This document shows positions 22,047 to 35,270 of a stretch of DNA of 64,000 nucleotides, one piece after another; position 1 is the first letter of the stretch; each line of letters starts with the position of its first letter. This DNA is from Hypericum androsaemum (lineage: Eukaryota; Streptophyta; Magnoliopsida; Malpighiales; Hypericaceae): NCBI GenBank assembly GCA_963995505.1, contig OZ023197.1:4434121-4498120 (forward strand), in the 5' to 3' direction. The notes under the pieces are model-generated. The model was not told the origin of the DNA, did not search any database, and was given only the letters and a program-made list of their open reading frames with translations. The position numbers and the translations under genes were made by a program.

Positions 22047-23261
22047 TGTTGGAGAATTGATTTATTAATTAAGGAAGTGATAGTTCAATACAAATAAGTG
22101 TATTGGGCTTTGGGCCCAAGTGTTTAATTAGAGAAAGAATCTTAATTAAATATAATAACTAAGTAATTAGTAAGCAACTTTGAGCTAATTTAATTGGAAG
22201 TCACACCAATTAATTTTGGGTGTTTGTGAGATCAATACGAAGCTTGTTGATAGAGCTTCGTAACGATATATAACACTTGCGAAAATCCAATTCTCGGGGT
22301 AAATGAAAAGTGGCTTTAAAGTGGTATTGCTGTTATTGAAATAAGCACAATCCCACATTGGTTAGTGTACCATGCTGAGACAAGTTTATAAGGGACTAGA
22401 AGTCTAGCATGGGTAAACTGGTGGTGAAGGAAGAAGCTTCTCGCGCCGTCTGGCCGGCTCGACGTGTTGCGGATGGCCAGACGGGGCAAGAAGTTTCTCC
22501 CTTCACCACCAGTTTAGCATGGGTAAACTGGCGTGTTGCGGGCCGGGCCGGGCACGGGTGCGGGTTGCGGGCGGGATTGTAGGTTTGTGAAAATTGTTCC
22601 AGGACCTTATCATTTTAGAGCTGGGCCGGACCTGTTGAAGAGATTTTATGCGCTCTAAGTCCGTTGGACTTGAGCTTGGACAAGCCCATCTTCCAAATCC
22701 TTCTTCTCCTTCCAGAAAGTCTCTTTGAATTCAAAGGTAACAGCCAATGTAAATAATGGTTAATCATGGCTCTTATAACAACAAAGTTACGAGGGATATT
22801 CATGGCTGTCATTTATTTCGGATTTGGAGGTTGGATGTCCTTGGTTGCCTATAAAAGGAGCCCTCCTTCTTTATTACAAATCACCCCAGCTCTCAATCTC
22901 TTCAGAGCTCTCTACTTCTCCCTCTACAACATCATATCATTCTTGCATAAAAGAGTCGGAGTTCTAAGGCTACGGAAGGTTCGAAAAATGTACGAAATTG
23001 CTTCCTTTTGTACATGAGGTTGGGCGTTGTACCTTGGGAACTCTCTTACCCACGGAGGCCTGAAGCATATAGGTGGGTAATAAGAGTTTAAGGGTACATG
23101 GTTAAACTGTGGCCTCGTCCAGGATTGAATCCGAAATCTCCAGCTTCAAGAAGACGATTTTACACACTTAACTACGAGTGTGATCGTGAGCATACTTCTA
23201 CCCTTTTCTTTTATATTGCTTATGCTTTATATACTCGTAATTTACTAATATTTCACCAACA
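22047..23261 (+). repeat. Putative 5' LTR of the Copia element
   Basis: Bounded by TGTTGG..CCAACA inverted termini, 1,215 bp. It contains a perfect-looking hairpin at 22415-22515 and an unusually GC-rich patch (about 22530-22575). Only one copy is present in the window, so the ends rest on the terminal motif alone. Confidence 0.5.
22415..22515. repeat. 101-nt long hairpin with 17-bp flanking direct repeats
   Basis: The left arm 22415-22441 (AAACTGGTGGTGAAGGAAGA...) pairs with 22489-22515 with two mismatches in 27. An inner perfect 10-bp stem pairs CCGTCTGGCC (22446-22455) with GGCCAGACGG (22475-22484), leaving a 19-nt loop. The direct repeat TAGCATGGGTAAACTGG sits at 22405-22421 and 22515-22531. 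It resembles a tiny foldback insertion or a pre-miRNA-like stem. Confidence 0.85.
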
Positions 23262-23640
23262 ATCTTAAATTCTTATTCGGTGTTTTGAAATATTAGTAAA
23301 TTGGTTATTGATCGGATATATTGCTATTGTCCAGAACTGTTGCTTACGACAAATTACCGTCGTTCCTAATCGGTTTATATATTTGGAAATGTTTTAAACC
23401 TGTTCTGGTAACAAGCGTTTGGTTTCGCTGTGTTCGTTGGGAAAATTATTTGAGTTAATAGATTTAATCTTTTTACCTTGGAGACAGACGCAATTTATTT
23501 GAAGAAATTAAGGAAAACTTCTCTGTGATCATTTGGCGACTTAAATAGAGTTTGCTAACTTACCATGTTTCTGTAACAGTAGGACTATTACTTCTCTGAT
23601 ATAACTTTACAGGGTAATGTGCTTTTGTAAGGAAACGTTT

Positions 23641-23643
<3 letters not shown>

Positions 23644-23681
<38 letters not shown>
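23644..23681. repeat. (AT)19 microsatellite
   Basis: Uninterrupted AT dinucleotide run in the Copia leader region. Confidence 0.97.
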
Positions 23682-23685
<4 letters not shown>

Positions 23686-23945
23686 TAGTAGAATATTGAT
23701 TAACCCTTATCATTAAAACGTTGATCAGTTATTGTTCCAGTAATTTAATAATTGAATTTTGGTACGTCGTTACAAGCAATTAGTGTTTACGGGTTTTGAA
23801 CTTGCAGTTACAAGAACTCACTGACACGCAATTATCATTATAATAAAGTTGGCTTGCTTCTATACCATTGCAAGTAACTGTTAAAAGTGTTGGATTTTAA
23901 TCCGTAACTTATCAAAGTTTATCTTTTGGTGATATAGTGTGATCT

Positions 23946-24668
23946 GTGATCATGGCTAGAATTAACAATTCTTTCCCACTCAACAACTCCGGTGTGACGA
24001 ACACCACCGACGACGACTTGAACAAAGAGGTTCCCGTCGTGAGAGCTAGCAGTGCTGAGGCTATGATGCCAGGTCATAGACACCCAATGTCACTGCCGTA
24101 CTCTCATCTTGAGAAACCAAAAAAGTTTAAGAGTGAAAATTTCAAGAGATGGCAACAAAAAATGTTGTTCTACTTGACCGCTTTGAACTTGAGTCGGTAT
24201 GTCAAGGAGGAGAATCCCAAAGAGAATGTGAATGATCTGCATCAAACTGCGATCCACAGCGCATGGGTACATGAAGATTACCTATGTTGCAACTATATAT
24301 TGGATTGTCTCGACGATACGCTTTACGGCGTGTACTATACCAAAGAAACATCAAAGGATCTTTGGGAATCGTTGGAGCACAAATATAAGGTTGATGACGC
24401 CGGTGCAAAGAAATTTGTGGACGGGTACTTCCACGACTATCAGATGGTCGATGGAAAGAGCATTATGGAACAATGCAAAGAGTTGCAATTGATCTTCCAT
24501 GATCTTGCAACGGAGGAAATTGCCATCAATGATGCCCTCCAAGTGGCGATGGTGATTGAGAAATTACCACCATCTTGGAAGGACTTCAAGATGTACCTCA
24601 AACACAAGAGGAAGAAGATGACTCTCGAGGACCTTATCCGAAGGTTGCGCATCGAGCATGACAACTGA
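23946..24668 (+). pseudogene. Copia gag
   Basis: The frame encodes capsid-type gag. HLEKPKKFKSENFKRWQQKM (substrate-binding-like start of the Copia gag domain) is followed by WVHEDYLCCNYILDCLDD, LWESLEHKYK, VDGYFHDYQM, IEKLPPSWKDFKMYLKHKRK and LEDLIRRLRIEHDN. It ends at a TGA (24666-24668) where relatives continue into the zinc knuckle, so this stop is probably CGA to TGA. The knuckle (CFVCNKTGHRAKDCY pattern, partly out of frame) lies near 24806-24850. Confidence 0.85.
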
Positions 24669-26255
24669 AAGGTTGATAAGAAACCAAGTAGCATGGTTGC
24701 TAAAGCCAATGTGGTCGAGACCGGGGGAGCTCCCGTGGGAACAAGCGAAACTGCTCAAATGATTCCAAGGGAGATGCTCAGAACAAGAGCTTTGCCGGTG
24801 CCTATTTTGTTTGCAACAAGACCGGCCATCGAGCCAAAGATTGCTACAAAAGTCTAGCTGAGGAGGGCAATAAGACGGTAGGACCAAGCAAGGGCAAGAA
24901 CAAGAAGCCCGCCAATACTAACATTGTAGAGGCTAACTTGAGCTCCAACCTCAATGAGATGCACTTCATGGCCGTTGTGTTCTAGGTGAACCTTATGGGT
25001 GGGAACTTGAAGGAATGGTGGGTGGACACGGGGGCTACCTGCCATATTTGTGCCAACAAATGGATGTTCAAGACCTATCAACCGGTCGATGATGAGAAAT
25101 TCTACATGGGAAATTCTGCAGTCTCAAAGGTTGAATGCAAAGGGACGGTAGTGCTGATGATTACCTCGGGCAAGGAGCTCACCTTGACCGATGTGCTTCA
25201 TGTGCCGAGGTCTGGAAGAATCTTATCTCTAGAGTGGTGCTCAACAAGAAGGGCTTTCAACTCGTGTTCGAGTCTGACAAGGTCATCATGTCCAAGGGAG
25301 GGATGTTCGTTGGCAAGGGCTACTTGACTAACAATCTTTTGAAGACGAGTGTAATGACTTTAGCTTCCAAGGCAAAGTCTAGTGATAAGATTGATGTGGG
25401 TGCCGCCTATAAGGCTAGCACGAGCAATAATGTAATGAATGTTGCCGATAAGGCTAATGAGAAAGTGAAGATTGCTTATTCTCGCTAGTCGTTACATTTA
25501 TGGCATTGTAGACTAGGTCATATGAATTATAAGTCCTTGCAAAGACTAATTTCACTTAACCTACTACCGAAGTTTAACATCGATCATAAACATAAGTGCG
25601 AGATTTGTGTTGAGGCCAAATATGCCAAAATATTTTCCCACTCGATTGAGCGAAGTACGGAACCGTTGGATTTAATCCATACCGATGTATGTGATTTAAA
25701 ATACGTACAAATGTGTGGCGGTAAAAATTATTTTATAACTTTTATCGACGATTGTACGAGGTATTGCTATGTCTACTTGATGAGAAGTAAAGACGAAACA
25801 ATAGATATATTCATTCACTATAAGAATGAAGTTGAGAACCAACTTGGCAAGAAGATCAAAAATCTTCGAAGTGACCGGGGGTGAATATGAATCTCCATTT
25901 GCACAAGTTTGTGCTGAGAATGAAATCATTCATCAAACCACGGTGCCTTATTCTCCCGAGCAAAATGAAATTGCGAAAAGAAAGAATAGGACGCTTGAGG
26001 AAATGATGAATGCGATGCTTATTAGTTTCAGATTACCAAGGAACTTGTGGGGAGAAGTTGTGCTTTCGGTCAACTATGTGCTCAACAGGGTACCGCACAA
26101 AAAGTTGGATAAAAGACCTTACGAATTATGGAAAGGTCATGAGCCTAGCCATAAATTCCTAAGGGTTTGGGGATGTCTTGCTAAGGTTCCGATCCCACCT
26201 GCTCATTTGTTTAAGACTCAGATCTTGTCCGTCAACGAGACTCCACTTCTCTAAA
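24669..26255 (+). pseudogene. Copia pol, protease to integrase, degenerate and truncated
   Basis: Pieces in order: zinc knuckle (about 24806-24850); protease WWVDTGATCHICANKWMF with the DTGA active site (25018-25071); pre-integrase [33 protein letters not shown] (HHCC finger); integrase core [39 protein letters not shown] and RKNRTLEEMMNAML (D, D, E). Frameshifts occur near 24720, 25207 and 25881; stops occur at 24982-24984 and 25486-25488. Reading ends at about 26190 in WGCLAKVPIPP and there is no reverse transcriptase. Confidence 0.85.
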
Positions 26256-27420
26256 AAAAAAGAGACTCCACCGACTTCAATTTGGATAATTGAGGTTCTA
26301 AAGCTTAAATAATCCATTCTAGATAATTATAATTTTTCTAGACAGTACTTATTTTTTATACAACTTTTCAATATATTTTTTTATAAGAAAAAAAGATATC
26401 TTTCTAATATCTGTTCATATTCACACAAACAATTTAGAATACGGAAACTTAATTCTCTACGGGTACAACCAACTTTTCTCGCACGATACTCCTCGGCGAT
26501 TTGTACCAATCAAACAGTTATTTTGGAATGCAGTTTGTTTCAATGAATTGGGCAGAACTATTTTTTGTACAAAACTATTTTTGGTGCAAAAAATGCCAGG
26601 GCAAAATGAAAAATTGTCTATGCCTTATTCCCAAATTTTGTCCACCAATTTTTATGGGCCGATTTTTTTTGTCATATATCACATTTATTCTCTTACTTTG
26701 TTAACATATTGGTCTTATCTAATTAATTACTGTGATTCTTTTTCCACAATATCTCTTCTCTTTATATTTTGTTGCATTCATCATATTTTTTCCAAGTCTA
26801 GTAATAAATATACTAACATCTTTAACTGAAAATAACGGTTTGACAAATTATCTAAATATTTGTCCTTGCAGTTAAAAGTATCCTATATGTCTCCGTCCCG
26901 CCCCGTTTGACCCAGTCACCCATCTTCATTTACGAAGGGTCAGTCACCCATCTTCCAGAAACACCGTTTTCCCCAGCTTTTTCAAAAGCCAACGGCTTAA
27001 AATAAAACTCTCAAAGAGGGAACCAATTATAATTCTTGCGATATATTTATTTAATACGAAATTATTAATACGAACTTTGCATTTAATGATAGTTGTTCTA
27101 TATTAACTTAGAGGTCTCAGAGCTATAAAAATGTTAAATATTTATTAGAGAATCTTGTTATTTTTCAAATATCATACTCACCTCAAATCTGAATAAATCG
27201 TTATAAATATTTTATTCGACAAAAAAGGTTAAAATTTGAAGAAAAACACTCGGTAAAAATTATGAGGAGAAAGGAAAAAGGCGAAAAAGAAACGCCTACT
27301 CTCAGCTACTTTTAATACCGATTTGATTCGGATAAAAATTTAAAAGATGGTCAAATTTTCACAATGATATTTCCAAAAATTTCAATTCAATTTTTATTTA
27401 AACTAGAATAAATGGTTCAA
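26256..27420. other. AT-rich intergenic between Copia remnant and ABCB gene
   Basis: No gene recognised. A 15-bp direct repeat CAGTCACCCATCTTC lies at 26915-26929 and 26941-26955. The stretch from about 27000 on is upstream of the ABCB transcription unit and may contain distal promoter elements that I cannot assign. Confidence 0.4.
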
Positions 27421-27529
27421 GTTCTAACTTCAAGCGAGTCCCCGAGCTCCAAATGGAACTCCAATATTAATTCTCAAAAATAAAATGGAACTCCAATAAA
27501 CACATAAAATAATTCCAAATTTTTTTTGC

Positions 27530-27724
27530 CCAAAAAAGGACAGCACACGCTCCCTAGCTGGTTCCCTCCTCTCTCCTCCCTCCCTCTCTCCTCCCTCCCT
27601 CTCTCTAAAATCTAAATTTAGCGGATCCATTTCGCCCGCTAAATTGGAGGGCGGAATTAACAATTTAGGGTTTCTTCGCGACGGTTACTAAGGAACGAGG
27701 AGGGAGAGGGGAAAGGGAAGAGAG
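27530..27724 (+). promoter_or_regulatory. ABCB 5' leader with CT-rich tract
   Basis: A pyrimidine-rich tract of CTCCCTCC/CTCTCTCC units (27560-27606), then AATTTAGGGTTTCTTCG, runs up to the start codon at 27725. CT-rich tracts near the transcription start are common in plant core promoters. The exact start site cannot be read. The minus-strand frame over this tract is an artefact. Confidence 0.45.
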
Positions 27725-30700
27725 ATGATGATCTCGAGGGGGCTGTTCGGGTGGTCCCCACCTCACATACAGCCGCTGACTCCGGTCTCCGAGGTCTCCG
27801 AGCCGCCGGAGTCCCCCTCCCCCTACCTCGACGTCAGCGCTGAGACCTCCGGCGGTGCCCCGCAGGCCGCCGAGGCCGAGGACGAGGAGGAGATCGATGA
27901 CCCCGAGGACCTCGAGCCCCCGCCCGCCGCCGTCCCCTTCTCCCACCTCTTCGCCTGCGCTGATCGTCTCGACTGGCTCCTCATGGTCGTCGGCTCCGTC
28001 GCCGCTGCCGCCCACGGCACCGCCCTCGTCATCTACCTCCACTACTTCGCCAAGGTCGTCGACGGCCTCCGCCCCGGCGGTGGCCATCCCACCACCCCTG
28101 AGGAGCACTACCAGAGGTTTAAGGATGTGAGCTCTCTTAGCAACCGTTCTTAGTTGAGTTGGATTAAATAGGTTGTGGCATTTTGGTAATTTGCCATGGA
28201 TAAAAGGGACTTGGAGATTTTTGTAGCGTAGATGGAAGTTAATCGAGCTTAATTAGTAATTTTGACTCATTGTTTGGTGTTGGACGACCCATCTTTCGAA
28301 GGGGAAGTGCTTGGGCTGGCGGATTTACTGTGGTTAGTGAAGTCGAGGCCGAAGACCAACTGTGAGCCTCTTGAGTGCGGTTTGAGAGCATAATCATCTT
28401 GTATAAGCTTTTGTTATGGTTAGCTTTGGCTGCTAGGAATAGTCGTTGATCCTATTTCAGTTCAGTCAACGTGCTGCACGGTAACCTTTAGTTTAGGTTG
28501 CCGAAATGGAGAAGGATTTTATATATTGTTTGATTTCCAACTTTCATTAGCTATATTCGTCATTGTATGTGTTTCCCCTACTTAATCTGTCGGCAGTAGT
28601 GGAACTAGCCTCTTGGTTACAACATCTCTGCTTCACTTTCATGTAGATGTTTAAGTTTATAGTTATTTGGTCAGGTGAGCTAGTGAAGTGGTTCTTGTAG
28701 GAAGAGGAATGTTTCAGCTGTGGTGACATTGTGTACCTTATTTTGGAAGTTGTATAATCTCCGCTTGCTTCAATTGACATGGTTTTGTTTCTTTGACAGC
28801 TTTCTTTGACCATCGTTTATATTGCCGGGGGTGTGTTTGCTGCTGGTTGGATAGGTGGGGTTCGGATGTACGTTGAAATTTCTGTAGTACTTTTGCTAGC
28901 TTTCAATCTTATTCCTCTTTTCTCTAATAGAGGTTTCGTGCTGGATTTTAACCGGAGAGCGTCAGACCGCAGTAATCAGGTCAAAGTATGTTCAAGTGCT
29001 GCTTAATCAGGACATGAGTTTTTTTGACACCTACGGTAATAATGGGGATATAGTGAGTCAAGTGTTGAGTGATGTGCTTCTGATTCAATCTGCTCTCAGT
29101 GAGAAGGTAATGGATGTTTGCTATCTTCCTTTTGGTGCTGATGCAGAATGTTCCATAACTTGTTGAGTGGTACTCTACAATGCAGGTTGGAAACTATATC
29201 CACAACATGGCAACATTTTTCGGTGGTCTTGTTATTGGATTTATTAACTGCTGGCAAATTGCCCTCATAACGTTGGCTACAGGGCCTTTCATTGTTGCAG
29301 CCGGAGGTATATCAAATATATTTCTCCACAGGCTTGCCGAGAATATTCAAGACGCCTATGCTGAAGCAGCTAGCATAGCTGAACAGGTTCGATTTCTCTT
29401 ACAGCTATGCTGTTTCTCTTTTGACCGAAAAGCGTGAGAGAGTTCATCCATTCTCTCCAATTACCTACTAATGCCTGCTTCTTAGGCGCTTCATAACAGG
29501 AACCAAACTTTCTATATGTTTCAAAACACTGATCTTTCTATTTACCTTTGACTGGTCAAACTGTATAACCTTATGTCTCATCTGGTGTAACAAGTACGAC
29601 CTTTCTGCTAAAATTCTTCCTACTGTCTGTAAATTACTGGAATAAGTACAATAATAAATAACTAAGTAGCTGGCACCATCAACTTGTCTCAACTTCTTGG
29701 TGTAAGCACTTCTGTGGGCTGCATAATTATGTATCTTTCTTTTATCTTTTTTGGTGTTTACTACGGAGTCTTACTGTATTGTCTTTCTGGTTCAATAAAT
29801 CTTTTGATTTTAGAAATGTTATGTTTGTCAGGATATTTATTTATTGCGCATAGTTTGTAATGTTCTGCAGGCAGTTTCGTATATTAGGACCTTGTACGCA
29901 TTTACGAATGAAACTTTGGCAAAGTATTCCTATGCGACATCGCTCCAAGCAACTCTAAGATATGGCATCTTAATTAGCCTTGTCCAAGGTCTTGGTCTTG
30001 GATTTACATATGGTCTTGCAATATGTTCCTGTGCGCTGCAACTTTGGGTTGGAAGGTTCTTAATTGTCCATAACAAAGCTCATGGTGGTGAAATTATAAC
30101 CGCACTGTTTGCTGTGATTCTGAGTGGCCTGTAAGTGTTTCTTTAATCACCAATCAACTCTTGTTACCCTTGCTGATTCTGAAATGGTATTCTTACTCCG
30201 TCTCTTATTTTTATGAAGTGGCCTAAATCAGGCAGCTACAAATTTCTACTCATTTGACCAAGGAAGAATTGCTGCCTATAGACTTTTTGAGATGATAAGC
30301 AGATCATCCTCCACTATCAACCAAGATGGGGGCATGCTGAGTTCTGTGCAAGGAAATATTGAGTTTAGGAATGTTTATTTCAGTTATCTGTCTCGTCCTG
30401 AGATTCCTATTTTGAGTGGGTTCTACCTAACTGTGCCAGCCAAAAAGGCAGTGGCTCTTGTTGGCAGAAACGGTTCGGGGAAAAGCAGCATTATTCCTCT
30501 AATGGAGCGGTTCTATGATCCTACTCTAGGTATTTTGATTATCTATAGCTAAACTTTTCTTCAGTGTCCTTTTCTTTTCCTCCTTTTCCGTTCTGAAATC
30601 TGTTGCATTTTCTTTGAAATTGTGTCAGAATGTGAATTTCAACTTTATCTCCTTTTTGCTTTCTGATTCAGGGGAAGTTCTGCTGGATGGAGAAAATATA

Positions 30701-33700
30701 AAGAACCTGCAACTTGAGTGGCTAAGAGGTTTGATAGGACTAGTGACTCAGGAACCAGCCCTGCTAAGTTTGAGCATAAGAGACAATATAGCATATGGCC
30801 GAGAAGCTACTTTTGATCAGATTGAGGAAGCTGCTAAAATAGCCCATGCACATACATTTATTAGCTCGCTAGTCAAAGGCTATGATACACAGGTAAGAAA
30901 TAAAAGATCATGCATATACTTGCACAGATATCTTCGCATGCTAGCTGGTCTTGCTGTTCAAATCTCTGGTTTTGGAGTGTAGTTAGGGAGTTTCAAATTG
31001 ATTACCAACATATTATAACGAGTGCTACCCCTTATGAGAGGAGCGATACTCCAAATTGTTTAAATGTGTTATGTCGGCCCTCTAATAGATCAAAACCTTG
31101 TTACTGTTCTTTAATGCCTGACCACTTGGGATACTATTCACGCTGTTTCAGGTAGGAAGAGCTGGTTTAGCACTGAGCGAGGAGCAGAAAATTAAGCTTT
31201 CAATCGCAAGAGCAGTGCTCTTGAATCCAACAATTCTTCTGCTTGACGAGGTCACTGGTGGACTTGATTTTGAAGCTGAGAAGGCAGTTCAGGAGGCGAT
31301 AGATCTTCTCATGTTAGGACGTTCAACCATAATAATAGCTCGGCGTTTGAGCCTCATCAGAAATGTTGATTATATTGCTGTTATGGAGGAGGGCCAACTT
31401 GTTGAAATGGGTACACATGATGAATTACTAACCTTAGACGGGCTGTATGCAGAGCTTCTCAAATGCGAAGAAGCCGCAAAACTACCAAGGAGGTACAGAT
31501 CAATTGAACTCTAGTAATATACAGCCAACCACAATGTATTTCCAGTAAAGGCTTAATGAGATAATGTTATCTCAATATTCTAGTCCCTAGGGGAAGGTCA
31601 GATATCGCTAAAAGATACTGAAAACTTGTTCTCAATTGTTCTGAGTGGGAAAAAAATCCTAATTGAAAAATGCTAAGAGTACTATTGAATAAAGAAGAAG
31701 TATTTACAAGTTAATATCTGTTTCCAGGATGCCAGTCAGAAACGACAAGGAGGCTGCTGCTTTTCAGATTGACAGGGATTCTTCTGCAAGTCAGAGCTTC
31801 CAAGAACCATCATCTCCCAGAATGACTAAATCACCTTCTCTTCAGAGGCTTCCAGGGGTATTCCGGCCTACGGATGGCATGCATAGCTCACAAGAGTCGC
31901 CCAAAGTTGGGAGCCCACCCCCGGAGAAAATGTTTGAAAACGGTTTTGATGGAGTTGAAAAGGAGCCATCAATAAAAAGACAGGACAGTTTTGAAATGAG
32001 ATTACCGGAGTTACCCAAGCTTGATGTCAAGTCTGGAAATAGACAGAAGTCAAATGATTCGGACCCTGAATCTCCCGTGTCACCATTATTGACATCGGAT
32101 CCTAAAAATGAGCGTTCTCATTCACAGACGTTTAGCCGGCCTCATAGTCACTCTGATGACGTGCCAATTAAGGTTAAAGGCAGAAAGGATATGAAACATC
32201 GGGAAGTCCCATCTTTCTGGCGATTGGCACAGCTTAGCTTTGCGGAGTGGCTTTATGCTGTATTAGGGAGCATTGGTGCTGCCATATTTGGATCTTTTAA
32301 TCCACTCCTAGCTTATGTTATTTCACTCGTAGTGACTTCTTATTACAAGAAAGACGAACATTTTCACATGCGGGAAGAAGTTGATAAGTGGTGCTTGATA
32401 ATTGCTGGCATGGGTGTTGTGACTGTGGTTGCTAACTTTCTGCAGCACTTCTATTTTGGTATTATGGGAGAGAAAATGACTGAAAGAGTACGGAGAATGA
32501 TGTTTTCAGGTAAATGTTGTATTTTAGATGTTGCTGACACTTACAAATTTAGAATCTTAGACTAATTTCTGCTTTCTTTGCTTGTGGGTGCTATGTGAAA
32601 AATATTGATTTAATCGATATTGTGCTTGACAGCAATGCTACGGAATGAAGTTGGTTGGTTTGATGAGGAAGAGAACAGTGCTGACACATTATCGATGCGC
32701 TTGGCTAATGATGCCACATTTGTTCGAGCTGCATTCAGCAACAGACTTTCAATTTTTATACAAGATACTGCTGCTATCCTTGTTGCCCTGGTAATTGGAT
32801 TGATGCTTGAGTGGCGACTGGCTCTTATGGCATTGGCTACCCTTCCAGTTCTCTGTGTTTCTGCTGTTGCACAGGTGTGATTATTATATGCGTGATTTTG
32901 GCATAAAATTATCTCGTTCGATATATTTATTTCTCCAAGTATCTCTTCATTGTAAGGTGAACTAGTTTGTTGCATGGGCCCTTGTGTCTCTTGAGACCCA
33001 GGGCACAATCCCCAAACCAGTTGAGTTTAGGTTGTGTTTCTTTTTCACTTTTGGCTGATAAATTTTCTGCAGCCACTCATTGTTCCTCTGATCTTTTCTT
33101 GAACAAATGCGGTTGCAAGATATCTAGTTAGAATTTGTATCTTTTGCTGGCTGGTCCAATGGGCCGTTATGCGGCCGTCGTCTTCTTTTTCTTGTTCACC
33201 TTCACCCAGAAGGTTTGGCAAACAAGAATTTTGTCATGGTTGTGAGTACTGAATGTGTATGCATAGATGTTCTTCTGATCTTTCTTATCTTAGAAGTTGT
33301 CTATCAACCACATGTCTCCTGCTCTAACTATTTGCATATGCCTATATAAAGAAATTCTTCCACCCTCCTTCAGTGTTCTTTTCAAATGGATGACAAAATG
33401 TTGTTGCAAATATTATACTGAATTGCAGAAGATGTGGCTTGCGGGATTTTCTCGGGGGATTCAGGAGATGCATAGGAAAGCATCATTGGTCCTCGAGGAT
33501 GCTGTTAGAAACATATACACTGTTGTGGCATTCTGTGCTGGCAACAAAGTGATGGAGCTCTATAGGCTTCAACTGGGTAAGATATTGACGCAGAGTTTTT
33601 TACATGGAATGGCTATTGGCTTCGGATTTGGTTTTTCCCAGTTCCTTCTTTTCGCCTGTAATGCGCTTCTTCTATGGTACACTGCGTACTGTGTGAAGAA

Positions 33701-34658
33701 AGGGTATGTGGAGTTTCCTACAGCTATCAAGGAGTATATGGTTTTCACATTTGCAACATTTGCATTGGTCGAGCCTTTTGGGTTGGCTCCATATATTCTC
33801 AAGCGGCGGAAATCTCTCATTTCAGTTTTTGATATCATAGATCGAGTGCCGAAGATCGATCCTGACGTTACCTCAGCACTGAAGCCCCCAAATGTGTATG
33901 GCAGTATTGAATTAAAGAATGTGGATTTCTGTTACCCTACGCGTCGGGAACTGCTGGTATTGAGCAACTTCAGTCTCAAGGTTAATGCTGGACAAACTAT
34001 TGCTGTTGTGGGTGTTTCAGGATCCGGAAAGAGCACTATAGTTTCTTTGCTTCAGCGGTTTTATGATCCAGTAGCTGGTCAGGTTCTTCTTGATGGGCGA
34101 GATCTGAAGCTTTTCAACTTGAGATGGTTGAGGAGCCATCTTGGTCTTGTCCAACAAGAACCAATTATATTCTCGACTACCATAAGAGAAAATATAATTT
34201 ATGCTAGGCACAATGCAAGTGAAGTGGAGATGAAAGAGGCTGCTAGAATAGCTAATGCTCACCATTTCATCAGTAGCCTACCGCATGGTTATGATACACA
34301 TGTGGGAATGAGGGGAGTAGACCTGACACCAGGGCAGAAGCAGAGAATTGCAATTGCTCGGGTTGTATTGAAGAATGCGCCTATTTTGTTGCTGGACGAG
34401 GCCAGCTCATCTATCGAGTCTGAATCAAGTCGAGTGGTGCAAGAGGCATTGGATACCCTGATAATGGGGAACAAAACAACCATACTCATAGCTCATAGGG
34501 CTGCTATGATGAGACATGTTGACAACATTGTTGTTCTAAATGGGGGGCGGATTGTGGAAGAGGGGGCGCACGATTCTTTAATGGCGAAGAATGGCTTGTA
34601 CGTGAGATTAATGCAACCCCATTTCGGAAAGGGGGTGAGGCAGCATCGATTAATCTAG
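27725..34658 (+). CDS. ABCB20: Full-size ABC transporter, ABCB6/ABCB20 type, 11 exons, intact
   Basis: Plasma-membrane full transporter (TMD-NBD-TMD-NBD) of the ABCB6/ABCB20 (PGP6/PGP20) pair, linked to auxin export. Exons: 27725-28126, 28800-28854, 28931-29106, 29186-29386, 29871-30130, 30219-30529, 30672-30892, 31152-31492, 31728-32509, 32633-32874, 33429-34658. Introns are all GT..AG and in phase, giving 1,406 residues, close to the Arabidopsis length. The N-terminus MMISRGLFGWSPPHIQPLTP and C-terminus QPHFGKGVRQHRLI are diagnostic. NBD1: Walker A GRNGSGKS (about residue 447), signature LSEEQ (about 550), Walker B ILLLDEVTG, IARRLS. NBD2: GVSGSGKS (about 1192), LTPGQ, ILLLDEASS, IAHRAA. 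A serine/proline-rich linker (exon 9) joins the halves. The first exon is strikingly GC-rich. The choice between ABCB6 and ABCB20 is arbitrary. Confidence 0.95.
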
Positions 34659-35270
34659 ATTGGGGGTTTTTCTTGTTGGAGGTTGCATTAGATTCATTTG
34701 TACAGTTCTCACTCTGGTCACCACAATCACTTGAATTGATGTACCACCGTCCATGGGACAAGAGTAGCTGACATGCTCGGAATGCAAAATGGGAGACCTG
34801 CGACGGGACCATTGTAATTGTATGGGTAGACGCAACAGCAGGAAGATCCGATCAGCAGCCTTGTTATAGATGTTGTCGGAAAATAGTGTAGACGTAGGAT
34901 TCGGAGTTTGGTTGAAGGTCGAGGACATGCTGTCAGGGCTAGGTCATATTCTTTGTGGAGGCTGGGCTGGTAACAGGTTTACCCATTGCCTCCATGGTAT
35001 AGGGATATTTGTTAATTATTCAGAAATTGTGGATGAAGGAATTAGTTCTGGTTCCTCTGAGGTTTGGTTGGGGTTTTGCGGTACTTATTCTTAGCTGTCT
35101 TTTTTTCTTATTGTGGAGATCTGCGGAACTCTGCTACAGCTTGGACGGTAATGCGCTTCTTACTGTAAATTACACAATTGTGGAAAAGAATGAAAGCTGG
35201 GAAGAGCAAAATCGGGGAAGGCGTTTGTTGCAATTTCATATTGTAAATAACCACGTCTTTTGAATTGGGA
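34659..35270 (+). other. ABCB 3' flank, likely 3'UTR
   Basis: No separate gene is recognised. Open frames on both strands here lack family features. The sequence stays gene-like in composition to about 35260 (ATATTGTAAATAACC), which may be near the polyadenylation zone. Confidence 0.4.

Larger units (their letters stand above)
22047..26255 (+). mobile_element. Copia LTR retrotransposon, truncated within integrase
   Basis: A probable 5' LTR (22047-23261) begins TGTTGG and ends CCAACA. It is followed by a ~690-bp leader, gag (23946/23952-24668), zinc knuckle, protease, pre-integrase and integrase core. The homology stops near 26190, before reverse transcriptase and RNase H, and no second LTR is seen. 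I could not find a clear tRNA-derived primer-binding site directly after 23261, so the LTR end is tentative. Confidence 0.75.

Noticed and set aside
32610..34812. Minus-strand frames over ABCB exons (for example 32610-33008, 34504-34812)
   Set aside because: Shadows of the conserved plus-strand exons or of introns and 3'UTR.
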